DNA of 64,000 bases from Mycolicibacterium sphagni (GCF_002250655.1 NZ_NOZR01000007.1:170839-234838), one strand, 5' to 3'; positions 1-9,281 are shown, numbered from the stretch's first letter. Translations and numbers: made by a program. Notes: generated from the letters alone by a model not told the origin.

Positions 1-137
1 CTGTACTCCAAGTACACCGCTTACGGCCTGACCGAAGCCGCTTTCAACACCGAGTTCACGCGGTTGACGCGTCTGAAGGCCCTGCGTCAATCGGGCGTGC
101 TCGACGCGGCGATGTCTCGGGGAGGCCGAGTTGGCTG
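1..137 (+). CDS. 3' end of an unidentified CDS (left-truncated)
   Basis: Frame 1 is open from the first base to a TGA at 135-137 and encodes about 45 residues beginning LYSKYTAYGL. Third codon positions are strongly G/C, as in the real genes here. The tail overlaps, end to end, the 3' end of the RmlC-like gene on the other strand by about 80 bp. The fragment is too short to place in a family. From the context it is probably another gene of the sugar/polysaccharide locus, but that is inference only. Confidence 0.4.
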
Positions 138-676
138 ACCAGTTGACGCCAGCTGCCGGCGGAGCGGTCGCGCGCCGAGACTGCTGTGGCCGGAAGCGGC
201 CAGGCGATGTCGAGTTCGGCGTCGTCGAAAGCGACCGCCAGATCTTCGCTCGGATCATGCGGGCGATTGATCCGGTAACAGACATCTGCGGTCGGCGTCA
301 GGGCCTGAAAGCCGTGCAGAAATCCTTGGGGCACGTAGAGGTGCAGAAAATCTGCATCATCAAGCCGGACGGACAGCTGATAGCCGAAGGTCGGCGAGTC
401 GGGCCTGATGTCGACGATGACATCATGTACCGCTCCATTCGCGCAGCGGACGAGCTTGGCCTCGCCCTGTCCCGAGCGGCCGTGCATCCCGCGAATGGCG
501 CCCTGAATGGACCGGGATTGCGAGTCCTGGAGGAACGACGCGCTGAATCCGGGTGTGTCGAGGAAGTCATCGAAGATGTCGGCGTCGAAGGTTCGCGTGA
601 AGAGGCCGCGTTCGTCACGGAACGGCTGGGGAACGAGCAGGACTGCGCCGGCGACTCCGGTTTGTCTGATCCGCAC
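56..676 (-). CDS. dTDP-4-dehydrorhamnose 3,5-epimerase-like protein (RmlC family)
   Basis: About 206 residues with the cupin fold signature of RmlC epimerases. The N-terminal half has the 'PFRDERGLF' strand, then 'GAIRGMH' with the histidine that acts as catalytic base in RmlC, then 'KLVRC.NG.VHDVIVDIRPDSPTFG' and 'VPQGFLHGFQAL'. The family epimerises C3/C5 of dTDP-4-keto-6-deoxyglucose on the way to L-rhamnose and related deoxysugars. The open frame extends much further upstream, but homology begins at 'RIRQTGVAGAVLLVPQPF', so a GTG at 676 is chosen; no strong ribosome-binding site is visible. The gene is divergent from the sugar C-methyltransferase 14 bp away, which suggests they act on the same nucleotide sugar. 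The residues after about 180 overlap the opposite gene and look non-conserved. It may act on a sugar other than rhamnose. Confidence 0.8.
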   Translation of the reverse strand: MRIRQTGVAGAVLLVPQPFRDERGLFTRTFDADIFDDFLDTPGFSASFLQDSQSRSIQGAIRGMHGRSGQGEAKLVRCANGAVHDVIVDIRPDSPTFGYQLSVRLDDADFLHLYVPQGFLHGFQALTPTADVCYRINRPHDPSEDLAVAFDDAELDIAWPLPATAVSARDRSAGSWRQLVSQLGLPETSPRRARPIDAGPSDASTA

Positions 677-690
677 GGAGCCATGCTGCC

Positions 691-1821
691 ATGAGTCGCT
701 GTAGAGGATGCCGAAGTCGGTCTTTGACCCGGGTGCTGGAGCTGGGTTGCGTACCGGCGCAGGACTTCTTCCCCGAGGCCAGCAGTCCCGTTCTGCCGGA
801 GGAGTCGTCGCACCCGCTGGCGATGAATATCTGCGTGGACTGCGGTTTGGCGCAATTGGCCGAAGACGACACGGTGACCGACGAACCGCGGGCAGTTGAG
901 CCCCTGGCCCTGCGACGCCAGGCCGCCGATGCCGTGAACCGTGTTGCTGCTGCCCACTGGTTGCGCGGATCCACGGTGCGTGAGTTCGGTAGTCCGCACG
1001 GGGGCAGCTGGCTACCGATGCTCGCCGAGCGGGGATTCGTCCAGGCCGAGGTAGCCGATGTTGTTCTGGATTGCTTCGGATTGATGCACGAGCCAGACCA
1101 GCAAAGCGCCTTCGCCAGGCGGGCCGCCGCGACGGCTGAGGGGGGTGTGCTCCTTGTGCAGTACCACTCCTTGGCGACGATCGTCGCCAAGGAGCAGTGG
1201 AACTGCCTGCGGCACGGCCACTACGGCTACTACTCGACCACCGCGATGCTCGCTCAATTGGAACGGGCGGGAATGAGCGCGGTCGATGCGTGGACATTCG
1301 ACCTGTACGGCGGCACGGTGCTGTTGGCCGCGTCGCACGGGCAAATGCGCCCGCCCGAATCGGTGCGCCGGCTCCTGGTGGACGAGGCAGGGATCACTGA
1401 CCCGGCATTCGTCCGGACTTTGCAGCACGCGGCCGACTGCCACTGCCGGGCGCTGCGTGGGTGGCTCGAGCGGCAAGCCCGTAAGGGGAGCCGGGTCTAT
1501 GGCTACGGTGCTGCATCACGTGCGGTCGCGCTGTTCGCGCTCGCGGGCATCGACCGCAGCCTCATCACGGCGGTCGCAGATGCGTCCCGCTCAAAGCAGG
1601 GTCGCAGGATGCCCGGCACCGATATCCCGATTATCGCGCCCGAGGAATTGATCGCAGCTGATCCCGACCGGGTCGTGCTCACCCTGCCCGATTTGCTCCC
1701 GGAGGTTTCGGACGCCTACCCCGAACTCGCCGGACGGTGGGTCAGTGACGAGTGTTTCACCTCCGGCGACGCGCCCAATGAATCATTGTTCGGTGCTACG
1801 CCAGCAAACATTCGGACATGA
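691..1821 (+). CDS. Sugar C-methyltransferase-like protein (zinc-binding N-domain, Methyltransf_14-type C-domain)
   Basis: A 376-residue protein laid out like the TylC3/NovU C-methyltransferases. Residues 1-55 hold a metal-binding region (CRGC near the N-terminus, CVDCGL near 48-53). A shortened Rossmann-like middle follows. The C-terminal domain starts near 270 with 'VYGYGAASRAVALF' and has the 'SKQGRRMPGTDIPI' segment typical of the family. The SAM-binding glycine motif is only partly preserved ('REFGSPHGGSW'), and the central domain is short, so activity is uncertain. Family members add a methyl group to C3 (or C5) of a dTDP-4-keto-deoxysugar. The gene is divergent from the RmlC-like epimerase, which fits a branched deoxysugar pathway. 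The start ATG at 691 is supported by the Cys pair immediately after it. Confidence 0.7.
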   Translation: MSRCRGCRSRSLTRVLELGCVPAQDFFPEASSPVLPEESSHPLAMNICVDCGLAQLAEDDTVTDEPRAVEPLALRRQAADAVNRVAAAHWLRGSTVREFGSPHGGSWLPMLAERGFVQAEVADVVLDCFGLMHEPDQQSAFARRAAATAEGGVLLVQYHSLATIVAKEQWNCLRHGHYGYYSTTAMLAQLERAGMSAVDAWTFDLYGGTVLLAASHGQMRPPESVRRLLVDEAGITDPAFVRTLQHAADCHCRALRGWLERQARKGSRVYGYGAASRAVALFALAGIDRSLITAVADASRSKQGRRMPGTDIPIIAPEELIAADPDRVVLTLPDLLPEVSDAYPELAGRWVSDECFTSGDAPNESLFGATPANIRT

Positions 1822-2180
1822 CAGTTACTCGTTCGATCGATGATGGAGCGGCCGCGCGGCTCGGCCACGCTGGGGCCGCTTCGGCAGCGCTGGACCGCCG
1901 AGCTGGCGATGGTCGGTGGTTCAGTCATAAACCGAATGCATATCGAGCATTTTGGTTGCCACGCGACGACGCCCGAAAAGCCGTTCTGGTTGCCAAGCCG
2001 GAATCCCGAGAAACCCCGTTGGCCGTCCGTCAGGCAAAAGTGTCGACTATTTCACAACGCGTGGTGATGCGAATTTGGCGAATTTTTGTTAGTTTGCCAA
2101 CACGACTTGATGCCGTACGGGCGGAGAGGTGCGCCTCGGGGGAGCGCGACAGCGTTGTAAGTCAAGAGGAGACCTGATCC
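1822..2180. other. Intergenic region, no gene supported
   Basis: About 360 bp with a locally AT-rich stretch (about 2060-2105, 'gcgaatttttgttagtttgcc') that could hold the promoter of the glycosyltransferase run starting at 2181. Open frames exist, but their composition is unlike the neighbours and no motif is seen. An 'aagaggagac' ribosome-binding site precedes 2181. Confidence 0.5.
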
Positions 2181-3044
2181 ATGAGCAATGTTGTCGGCAT
2201 CTGGGACGTGATGTCGCATCCTGTGCGGCGACCGAAGATCTCGGTCGTCATTCCCGCGCTGAACGAGGAGCGCAATCTCGCTTATCTCGCCTCTCGGTTG
2301 CCTCACGACATCGATGAGGTCGTGTTCGTCGACGGAGGCTCGCTGGACAACACCGCAGCGGTGGCCCGCGAACTGTGGCCCAGCGGCGTCCACCTCGAGC
2401 AGACCCGCAAGGGAAAGGGAAACGCCCTGGCATGTGGTTTCGCCGCTGCTTCCGGCGACATCATCGTCATGATCGACGCCGACGGCAGCACCGATCCTGC
2501 GGAGATTCCACGCTTCGTCGGGGCGCTGATCTCGGGGAAGGACTTCGCCAAAGGCTCACGCTTCGTGCAGGGTGGCGGGAGCAGCGACATCACCCGCCTC
2601 CGGCGCATCGGCAACTGGGGACTCAACGCGCTGGTCAACACATTATTCGCGACCAAGTACACCGACTTGTGCTACGGGTACAACGCATTTTGGAGTGACT
2701 GCCTCGAGGTGATGGACTTACCCGATCTGGAGATCGAACGCCCGCAATGGGGGGACGGCTTCGAGATCGAGTCGTTGATCAACGTCCGGGTAGCCGCCAG
2801 CGGGATGCAGATTGCCGAGGTGAGCAGCTTCGAGCTCGATCGGATCCACGGTGCCAGCAACTTGAACGCCGTCAAAGATGGTCTGCGGATCTTGTGGACA
2901 ATTTTGCAGGAGTTCCGGCAGGCGCGTCGACGTGGTTGGAAGCGGGGCGCTCACGGGCGCAGCCTCAACGTCACGGCCGGCTCGCGGTATCTATTGGACG
3001 CCGAGCTGCAGGGTGAGTCTCTGCCAGATGTGCGACACGCTTGA
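2181..3044 (+). CDS. Family 2 glycosyltransferase (polyprenyl-phosphate sugar transferase-like)
   Basis: A 287-residue GT-A fold enzyme. 'KISVVIPALNEERNL' at about 19-33 is the nucleotide-binding strand, and 'VDGGSLDNT' and 'MIDADGSTDP' (the DXD metal site, about residue 97) follow. 'KGSRFVQGGGSSDITRLRRIGN' resembles dolichol-phosphate mannose/glucose synthases, so transfer of one sugar to a polyprenyl phosphate is likely. No membrane helices are obvious at the C-terminus. A good ribosome-binding site lies 8 nt before the ATG. It is the first gene of a same-strand run (glycosyltransferases and flippase) ending at 7601. Confidence 0.85.
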   Translation: MSNVVGIWDVMSHPVRRPKISVVIPALNEERNLAYLASRLPHDIDEVVFVDGGSLDNTAAVARELWPSGVHLEQTRKGKGNALACGFAAASGDIIVMIDADGSTDPAEIPRFVGALISGKDFAKGSRFVQGGGSSDITRLRRIGNWGLNALVNTLFATKYTDLCYGYNAFWSDCLEVMDLPDLEIERPQWGDGFEIESLINVRVAASGMQIAEVSSFELDRIHGASNLNAVKDGLRILWTILQEFRQARRRGWKRGAHGRSLNVTAGSRYLLDAELQGESLPDVRHA

Positions 3045-3062
3045 AGCCAGGGGTGATCGATT

Positions 3063-3983
3063 GTGGGGAAAGCCATCTCGTCAGAGACGGAAGTCGCGCA
3101 AGGGGTAGAGCTTGCGAGACCGAAAGTGTCTCTGTGTATCCCAGCCTTTCAGGCCGGGCGTTTCTTACGCGCGACTATCGACAGCGTGTTGGCGCAGGAT
3201 TTCTCTGACATGGAGATCGTCGTCGTCGACAACAACAGCACCGACGAAACGCGACTGATCCTCGACGAAATCACCGACAGCCGCGTTCGAGTGATCACCA
3301 ACCGCACCACCTTGCCGGCCGAGGACAACCACAACCTTGCGGTGAAGCTGAGCCGCGGGGAGTTCGTCAAGGTCATCAGTGCTGACGACACCCTGCGACG
3401 CAATTGCGTCGCCGCGCAGGCGGCGGTGCTGGAGAGCAATCCGGACATCGCACTGGTGGCCAGCCGGACCGATTTCATCGACGACGCGGGCGCACTGTTG
3501 TTTGCGGCCAGGGGCCTGCGGGGCATCCTCGGGCGCCAAACTGGCGAACAGGTGATCCGCAGGATCGTACGCAGCGCCAAGAACCCCGTCGGAGCGCCCG
3601 TCTCAGTCATGTTCCGGCGCGCCGACTTCGACCGATGTGGTGGCTTCCGCGGGCCCTCCCTCTTCACGCTGGACATGGATCTGTGGACCCGGCTGTTGCG
3701 GATTGGTCACTTCTACGGCATGCCGGAGACCCTGGCGGCGTATCGGATCCAGGGTGGCTCGCTGACAGCCTCGATATCCGCGCGCACCCAACTGGCCCAG
3801 CAAGACAGCCTTACCCGCAGGATCGTCGATGATCCCTACTGGAGGGTTCCTCACGTCGACCGGCTGGTCGGCAAAATCAACCGTTACGACGTTCTTCTCA
3901 AGCGGACGGTGCTGTTCAAATTGAGTAGTCTTCGTGCATTCCGGCAGCGGCTGCGACTTGGGTGGCGATGGCACACGAACTGA
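3063..3983 (+). CDS. Family 2 glycosyltransferase
   Basis: A 306-residue protein with the GT2 core: 'KVSLCIPAFQAGRFL' at about 22, 'EIVVVDNNSTDET', then 'VISADDTL', which carries the acidic metal-binding site. A second conserved acidic segment is 'FTLDMDLWTRLL', matching the D(M)DLW motif of glycan-chain GT2 enzymes. It probably adds one sugar to a surface glycan on the cytoplasmic face; donor and acceptor cannot be read from sequence. The GTG start lies 18 bp after the preceding gene, and the 3' end overlaps the next gene by 22 bp, so the two are translated from one message. Confidence 0.85.
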   Translation: MGKAISSETEVAQGVELARPKVSLCIPAFQAGRFLRATIDSVLAQDFSDMEIVVVDNNSTDETRLILDEITDSRVRVITNRTTLPAEDNHNLAVKLSRGEFVKVISADDTLRRNCVAAQAAVLESNPDIALVASRTDFIDDAGALLFAARGLRGILGRQTGEQVIRRIVRSAKNPVGAPVSVMFRRADFDRCGGFRGPSLFTLDMDLWTRLLRIGHFYGMPETLAAYRIQGGSLTASISARTQLAQQDSLTRRIVDDPYWRVPHVDRLVGKINRYDVLLKRTVLFKLSSLRAFRQRLRLGWRWHTN

Positions 3984-4957
3984 GTCTCTCGTCAACTGAG
4001 CGAACCTCGGCAGCCGCGGCTGCCGAGGTGCTCTCCGTGGTGATTTGTGCCTACACCCCGGCACGGTGGCTGTGGCTTCGCGAAGCGGTGGAGTCGGTGC
4101 TGGCTGGCAGCCGCACCCCAGTGGAGTTGATCATCGTGATTGACCACTGTGATGAACTCCTGGCTTTGGTTGGGCAACACTTCCACTCGGATGATCGGGT
4201 TCAGGTGATACCCAACCGCGATGTCCGCGGGTTGTCGGGAGCTCGTAACACCGGTGTTCGCGCCGCGGGCGGTGAAGTGGTCGCGTTCCTCGACGACGAC
4301 GCGGCCGCAGAGCCGGGCTGGGCTGACAAATTGATGAGCCACTATCGAGACGGCACCGTCGTGGGCGTCGGCGGATACGCCCGCCCGGTGTGGCCGGATG
4401 CTCGGCCGGCCTGGCTGCCAACGGAATTCGATTGGGTCGTCGGCTGCAGCTATACCGGCCAACCGACTCGACTTGCCCAGGTACGCAATCCAATCGGGTG
4501 CAACATGTCACTGCGCCGCTCGCTCGTCGATAAAGTCGGTGGATTCCGATCGGAAGTGGGCCGGGTCGGAGCCACTCCAGTGGGCTGCGAAGAGACCGAA
4601 CTTTTCATCCGTGTCCGGGCGCACGAGGCCTCAAACCAGGTCCTGTTCGATCCGGATATCCGCGTCAAGCATCATGTTTCCGAAGATCGCACGACCCTTC
4701 GATACTTCGTTCGTCGGTGCTACCACGAGGGCTTGTCGAAGGCCGTCGTCACCGAACTCGCAGGGGCCGCAGACGGATTGAGCAGCGAACGTTCCTATGT
4801 CAGCCGTGTGCTGCCGATGGCGGTGGTGCGGGAGTTGATGTCGATGACATGGGATGGGCTGACCCGTGCTGCGGTGATCTGCCTGGGTCTGGCGGCAACC
4901 ACGATCGGTTTCGTTCGGGCCAAGTTCCGCCGTCGCTTGTTCAGGAGGGCAACGTGA
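3962..4957 (+). CDS. Family 2 glycosyltransferase
   Basis: A 331-residue GT2 protein. 'LSVVICAYTPARW' opens the Rossmann-like core at about 21, 'SGARNTGVRAAGGEVVAFLDDDA' holds the DDD metal site, and 'GCNMSLRRSLVDKVGGF' and 'GCEETELFIRV' (acidic catalytic region) follow. The C-terminal 40 residues contain one hydrophobic segment (AAVICLGLAATTIGFV) that may anchor it to the membrane. The start may be GTG 3962 or the ATG two codons later. Its stop overlaps the next start (GTGA). It resembles the downstream gene at 4954 and may be a paralogue working on the same glycan. Confidence 0.85.
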   Translation: MAMAHELSLSSTERTSAAAAAEVLSVVICAYTPARWLWLREAVESVLAGSRTPVELIIVIDHCDELLALVGQHFHSDDRVQVIPNRDVRGLSGARNTGVRAAGGEVVAFLDDDAAAEPGWADKLMSHYRDGTVVGVGGYARPVWPDARPAWLPTEFDWVVGCSYTGQPTRLAQVRNPIGCNMSLRRSLVDKVGGFRSEVGRVGATPVGCEETELFIRVRAHEASNQVLFDPDIRVKHHVSEDRTTLRYFVRRCYHEGLSKAVVTELAGAADGLSSERSYVSRVLPMAVVRELMSMTWDGLTRAAVICLGLAATTIGFVRAKFRRRLFRRAT

Positions 4958-6273
4958 GCGGCACTGACTTCCCTTGTTTGACTCTTGCTCCGGTCCTGCA
5001 CAACCCGATGCCGCCGAGCTGGAGCGGTGCTATCTGGATCGGCGAAGTGTGGCTCGACGCGGTCGATTCCGCCAGCCAGGCCAGCGTCAGCTCGGGGAGG
5101 CCCGCGGTGTGCCGCCTGCAGAACGCTGAAGGTTTCTCGCGTGCACGCCTGCTAGTGCGTGGCCGGGAACGGGCGGTCGGATTCGTCGATCTTGCCGTCA
5201 ACGACAGTGAGGTCGCGTTCAGCGATCTGCGGGATCAAGTTGTTGCCCAACAGTATTCACTAACCCGATCGGTGTCGGCTCAGGCCAAGACCGGTCCGAC
5301 AGAAGTCGCACACGTCACGGTAATTGTGTGCACCCGTGATCGTACCGACATGCTCAAATCCGCACTGGCATCAATCCTTGCCTCGAACCATCCCGATTTC
5401 GGTGTGCTCGTTGTCGACAATGCGCCGAGCAGTGACGCCACGCGCGAGTTCGTCACCGGCCTCGCCGACCCGCGGGTGCGATTGATAACCGAACCGGTAC
5501 CGGGTCTCTCGCGAGCCAGGAACGCCGGTTTGCTGGCAGCCACCGCGGACGTCGTGGCCTTCGTCGACGACGACGTCGTCGTGGACCGGGACTGGCTGAA
5601 CATCCTTGTCAGGGGCTTTGGCTACGGCGACTCTGTGGCGTGTGTGTCCGGCATGGTGCCCGCCGGCGAACTGCGGACACCGGCGCAGGCGTATTTCGAG
5701 AATCGGGTCAGCTGGTCTGAGTCGGCCGACGTGCGGGTCTTCGAATGGTCGCAGGCGCCCAAGGACGTCCCGCTGTTTCCGTTCGAGGTCCGACACTACG
5801 GAACCGGCGCCAACTTTGCCGTCGACCGACGCGTCGCGCTGAGCGTCGGAGGCTTTGACGAACGTCTCGGTGCGGGCACGCCTGCCAGCGGTGGTGAAGA
5901 CATCGATATGTTCTTCCGGATCCTGCGCTCGGGCCGGCAGCTCGTCAACGAACCCGCGGCGATCGCCTGGCATCGGCATCGCTCGACGGCCGACGACCTG
6001 CGTGCGCAAACGCGCGGCTACGGCCTGGGTTTGGGAGCTTGGCTGGCTAAGGTCGCCTCGGATCCGGCAATGGCGATGCTTGCGGCGAAGACTGTTGTCC
6101 GTCAGGGATCGGCGTTGGTTCGTCATCTGCGGTCGGCGTCCCAAAGCGCCACGCCATCTGCTGCGGTGGCGGATGATCTGCCGCAGGATATCGGCAACGG
6201 AACGTGGCGTTACGTACTCAAGGGGATCTGGGCGTACCTAGTCACGCCACGCGTGCGGGGCGCTGGGTCGTGA
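4954..6273 (+). CDS. Family 2 glycosyltransferase with extra N-terminal domain
   Basis: 439 residues from the GTG at 4954, which overlaps the previous stop and has an 'aggaggg' ribosome-binding site 7 nt upstream. That decides the start against a longer open frame. The first 115 residues are not recognised and could be an accessory or adaptor domain. The GT2 domain begins at 'VTVIVCTRDRTDML', with '[24 protein letters not shown]' carrying the metal site, 'GTGANFAVDRRVALSVGGFDERLG' and 'GGEDIDMFFRIL'. Likely role: sugar addition to a surface glycan. The stop overlaps the start of the flippase gene. Confidence 0.85.
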   Translation: MSGTDFPCLTLAPVLHNPMPPSWSGAIWIGEVWLDAVDSASQASVSSGRPAVCRLQNAEGFSRARLLVRGRERAVGFVDLAVNDSEVAFSDLRDQVVAQQYSLTRSVSAQAKTGPTEVAHVTVIVCTRDRTDMLKSALASILASNHPDFGVLVVDNAPSSDATREFVTGLADPRVRLITEPVPGLSRARNAGLLAATADVVAFVDDDVVVDRDWLNILVRGFGYGDSVACVSGMVPAGELRTPAQAYFENRVSWSESADVRVFEWSQAPKDVPLFPFEVRHYGTGANFAVDRRVALSVGGFDERLGAGTPASGGEDIDMFFRILRSGRQLVNEPAAIAWHRHRSTADDLRAQTRGYGLGLGAWLAKVASDPAMAMLAAKTVVRQGSALVRHLRSASQSATPSAAVADDLPQDIGNGTWRYVLKGIWAYLVTPRVRGAGS

Positions 6274-7601
6274 CTGCCAGCGATCTCGCATCCCCAGAGC
6301 AGGCCGGGGAGTCGGCGGCGCCCGCTGCTGGGCGCAACATGACGGTCAATTCTGTTTCACTCATCATCTCCAGTCTCCTGACCGGAGTCCTGGGTCTGGT
6401 TTTCTGGGGTGCGGCCGGCCGGCTATATCCGGCAAGCGAGGTCGGTGTGGCGGCCGCGTTGATCACCTCGGCCCTGATGTTGTCCATGCTGTCGATGCTG
6501 AGCATCGACACCATCTACGAACGGTTCCTGCCGCTGGCCGGCGAGCGCGCCGGCTCCCTGATCAAGTGGGGCTACCTGATTGTGGCCGGTACGGCCCTCC
6601 TCGCTGGGGCGGCACTGGTGGCGTTCGGCCCACGTGAGGAACTCTTCGAGTCCAAATGGGCAATGTTCTGCTATCCGCTGCTGGTCATGGTGCTGGCGGT
6701 TTTCACCCTCCTGGACAAGACCGCGGTCGGCCTCGGGGTGACGAAGTGGTCGGCTGTGAAGAATCTGGTCCATGCCATCGCGAAACTGGCGATCCTGTTC
6801 TGCCTGGTATGGACGGGCAGCGGAGCCTCGATCGTGCTGGCGTGGGGTGCGACCGCAGCCGTCGGAACCCTGTTCGTGCTGGCTGCGATGCGTCGCCGGT
6901 GGCGGACCCACGAGCAGTTCCGCCAGAGCGCTGAACTTCCGGTCCGCTCCCAACTGCTGTCCTATGTCGGCTCGTCCTTCGGGATCACGAGCCTGTGGAT
7001 CATCGGGCCGCTGGTCGTACCGCTGATCATCGTCAGCCGGTTCGGCGCGGCGTCAAACGCGCACTTCGCCGTGACCTGGGCGATCATCAATGCGCTCTAC
7101 TTCGCGGTCCACCTGGTCATGAGTCCGTTCGTCGCCGAGGTGGCAACCCACCCCGGCAGGGTTGCGGCGCTCTCCACCCGGATGGTCCAGATGATGGTGG
7201 TGGTGTCTGTCGCCGGCGCGTTGGGACTGGTCCTGGTCGGGCCGTTCGTGCTCGGCATGATCGGGGCTGACTACCGGGCACAGGGGAGCGGATTGCTCAC
7301 TCTGGCAGCGGTCTTCGTGCCGCTCTCCGCGATAAGCGCGATCTACGAGGGTTTCGCCCGAGTGCGTCGCAAACTCAAGCTGATGGTCGTAACCCGCTGC
7401 ATTTCCGCGGTGACCGTGGTCGCGGGGACGCTGCTGATAACACCGCATCTCGGCTTGGTCGGTGTCGGCTGGGCATACCTTACGGCCGAGGCGATCCCGG
7501 CGGTGATGTTGCTACCGTTGGTGATCGGCTGGCTTCGACACGTCCGCGTCGACGCGACGGCGGCTGGCTTGGCTGGCGGAAGTAGACCGACGGTCACCTG
7601 A
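6270..7601 (+). CDS. Wzx-type polysaccharide flippase (MOP superfamily membrane protein)
   Basis: 443 residues from the GTG that overlaps the preceding stop (GTGA). The protein is almost wholly hydrophobic with about 12 predicted transmembrane helices, starting at 'SVSLIISSLLTGVLGLVFWGAA', the typical first helix of lipid-linked oligosaccharide exporters. 'GRLYPASEVGVAAALITS' after helix 1 is also family-like. Members move undecaprenyl/decaprenyl-linked glycans across the inner membrane. Coming after four glycosyltransferases, it probably exports the product of this cluster. No polymerase (Wzy) or ligase is recognised nearby, unless the large membrane protein at 13646 has that role. Confidence 0.8.
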   Translation: MTASDLASPEQAGESAAPAAGRNMTVNSVSLIISSLLTGVLGLVFWGAAGRLYPASEVGVAAALITSALMLSMLSMLSIDTIYERFLPLAGERAGSLIKWGYLIVAGTALLAGAALVAFGPREELFESKWAMFCYPLLVMVLAVFTLLDKTAVGLGVTKWSAVKNLVHAIAKLAILFCLVWTGSGASIVLAWGATAAVGTLFVLAAMRRRWRTHEQFRQSAELPVRSQLLSYVGSSFGITSLWIIGPLVVPLIIVSRFGAASNAHFAVTWAIINALYFAVHLVMSPFVAEVATHPGRVAALSTRMVQMMVVVSVAGALGLVLVGPFVLGMIGADYRAQGSGLLTLAAVFVPLSAISAIYEGFARVRRKLKLMVVTRCISAVTVVAGTLLITPHLGLVGVGWAYLTAEAIPAVMLLPLVIGWLRHVRVDATAAGLAGGSRPTVT

Positions 7602-7664
7602 GTGCATCGGTGATCGGCGGCACGGGCAGGTCGAAACGCGATGACTGGCAGGCGCGCATCGGCA

Positions 7665-9281
7665 TCACCGACGGTTTTGCAGAATGGCTTCGATATTGCG
7701 TTCGGCGAGTGCGGTGATCGACAGGAACGGATTGCAGCCCAGGTAACCGGGGAGCAGTGACGCGTCATTGACGTACAGCTTGTCGTAGTGCCTGACTCTT
7801 CCGTACAGGTCGGTCGCGATCCCGCGGACACAGCCACCCATCGGGTGAACGGTGTTGGGGGCAAACACGTTCCCGTTGAACAGGTCGTCCCGGTAGCCCA
7901 CCCCATTGGTGCGGGTGATCTTGTCGAAGACCGCTCCGGCCCGTTGGATTAGATGATCGGTGTAGTGCTGAGGCCAGTCGATGTCGACGGAGTCCGCACT
8001 GGGGTCATAGCTGATCTCGGCCCGGTCCGCGGTCTTGACCATGACGTAGTAGCCCAGCGCGTGGGTCTCGACGGGAAGCGGGATAGCGAAGATGCTCGCA
8101 TAGACGGGGTTGTCCGGGTCGTCCCGGCCGTCGACGTTGATCAGGCCCATCAGAGACTGGTCGGTGCCGGCCGGGTCCTCGTCCTTGAGCATGTGTCCGA
8201 CCATGATGTCACCGTTGTTGCCGTATCCCCGGCCGACGTCCTCACTTAAGTCGGGCAGCGCGCCCGTCTCCCTGGCCCGCAACAGCAGTTTGGTCGTACC
8301 CAGCACCCCGGCAGCGAGATAGAGCTGATCGCAACCGATCTCGTCGCGGTGCAGTTCTTTTCCCCACCGGTCGATCTCACGGGTGGAGACGACCCACTCT
8401 CCTGACGGTTCGCGGCGGATGTCGGTCACCTCGGTGAGCGCCTTGAGGGTGACTCTGCCAGTGGCCAGCGCCGTCCTGAGGTATGTCTGATCGACGCTGC
8501 CCACCCGTCCGTAGTTGTTGCCGTACTGCTGCTCGAAGTTGAGCGCCGAACGCGGAACCTCGCCCGCCTCCTCCCGCCGGAGATAGTCGAACGAATAGGC
8601 GCTGCCGTTGTAGTCCACGCCGTAACCGGCCGCGGCGGCATACTGGCGCCCAACCCGGGCGAACTGCATGCACGGCGTCTGCTCGAACCATCCCATGTCG
8701 CGGTAGCTGATCTGAAGCATGGTCCTGGCGCGTCCGATGTACGTGCCGAGGAACTCAGTCGGGTCGATGTCCGGGAAGGCCTCGCGCACCTGCTTGGGCG
8801 TCGGCACGGCTGCGATGGCGGCGTTGATCATCGATCCACCGCCCACGCAGGCTCCGCGAAATACGGTGTGGGCGCCGAAGTCGGTCTTTTCGCAAATTCC
8901 CGCTTGAACCGGTTCCGGGGAGGCGACGTGCTCGGCGACCGCCTCGATGGAGACGCCCTGGAACGACGGCACCAGACTGGGCGCGACAGCGCTGAACCAG
9001 CCGGCTCGGGTGTCGGGAGGCAGCATCCGGGTGAACCGCTTGCCGTCGTAGTCTGGGGTATCCCAGAGTCTGCCGCGCTCCAGGATCAACGTGTCCACCC
9101 CGGCCTGGCCGAGGCGCAGAGCCGACACACCCCCGCCATAACCGCTGCCGATGACGATGGCCGAGTAGTGCGACCGGTGGGCGGGCCGCCGATCCATAGT
9201 GAGCTGTGCCAGCGCGGCGGCGCCGGCGCCGCCGCCGATCGCCATGACACCCAGGAAATGCCTTCGGGAAATGGCCGTCAT
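7665..9281 (-). CDS. GMC-family oxidoreductase, Tat-exported, cholesterol oxidase-like
   Basis: 538 residues from the ATG at 9281. The N-terminus has a twin-arginine signal ('SRRHFLG' then a hydrophobic Gly/Ala run), so export in folded form with FAD is likely. 'IVIGSGYGGGVSALRL' near residue 40 is the FAD-binding beta-alpha-beta motif. 'RGACVGGGSMINAA' and the C-terminal 'NTVHPMGGCVRG' and 'NPFLSITALAERN' match bacterial cholesterol oxidase/GMC enzymes. The substrate may be a sterol or other alcohol. It converges on the flippase gene and is divergent from the orphan alkB at 9696, which could produce alcohols, but a shared pathway is inference. Confidence 0.8.
   Translation of the reverse strand: MTAISRRHFLGVMAIGGGAGAAALAQLTMDRRPAHRSHYSAIVIGSGYGGGVSALRLGQAGVDTLILERGRLWDTPDYDGKRFTRMLPPDTRAGWFSAVAPSLVPSFQGVSIEAVAEHVASPEPVQAGICEKTDFGAHTVFRGACVGGGSMINAAIAAVPTPKQVREAFPDIDPTEFLGTYIGRARTMLQISYRDMGWFEQTPCMQFARVGRQYAAAAGYGVDYNGSAYSFDYLRREEAGEVPRSALNFEQQYGNNYGRVGSVDQTYLRTALATGRVTLKALTEVTDIRREPSGEWVVSTREIDRWGKELHRDEIGCDQLYLAAGVLGTTKLLLRARETGALPDLSEDVGRGYGNNGDIMVGHMLKDEDPAGTDQSLMGLINVDGRDDPDNPVYASIFAIPLPVETHALGYYVMVKTADRAEISYDPSADSVDIDWPQHYTDHLIQRAGAVFDKITRTNGVGYRDDLFNGNVFAPNTVHPMGGCVRGIATDLYGRVRHYDKLYVNDASLLPGYLGCNPFLSITALAERNIEAILQNRR

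Noticed and set aside
1818..2177. A 119-codon rightward frame after the methyltransferase
   Set aside because: Codon composition is unlike the neighbours, no motif is visible, and it covers the AT-rich promoter-like region before 2181.
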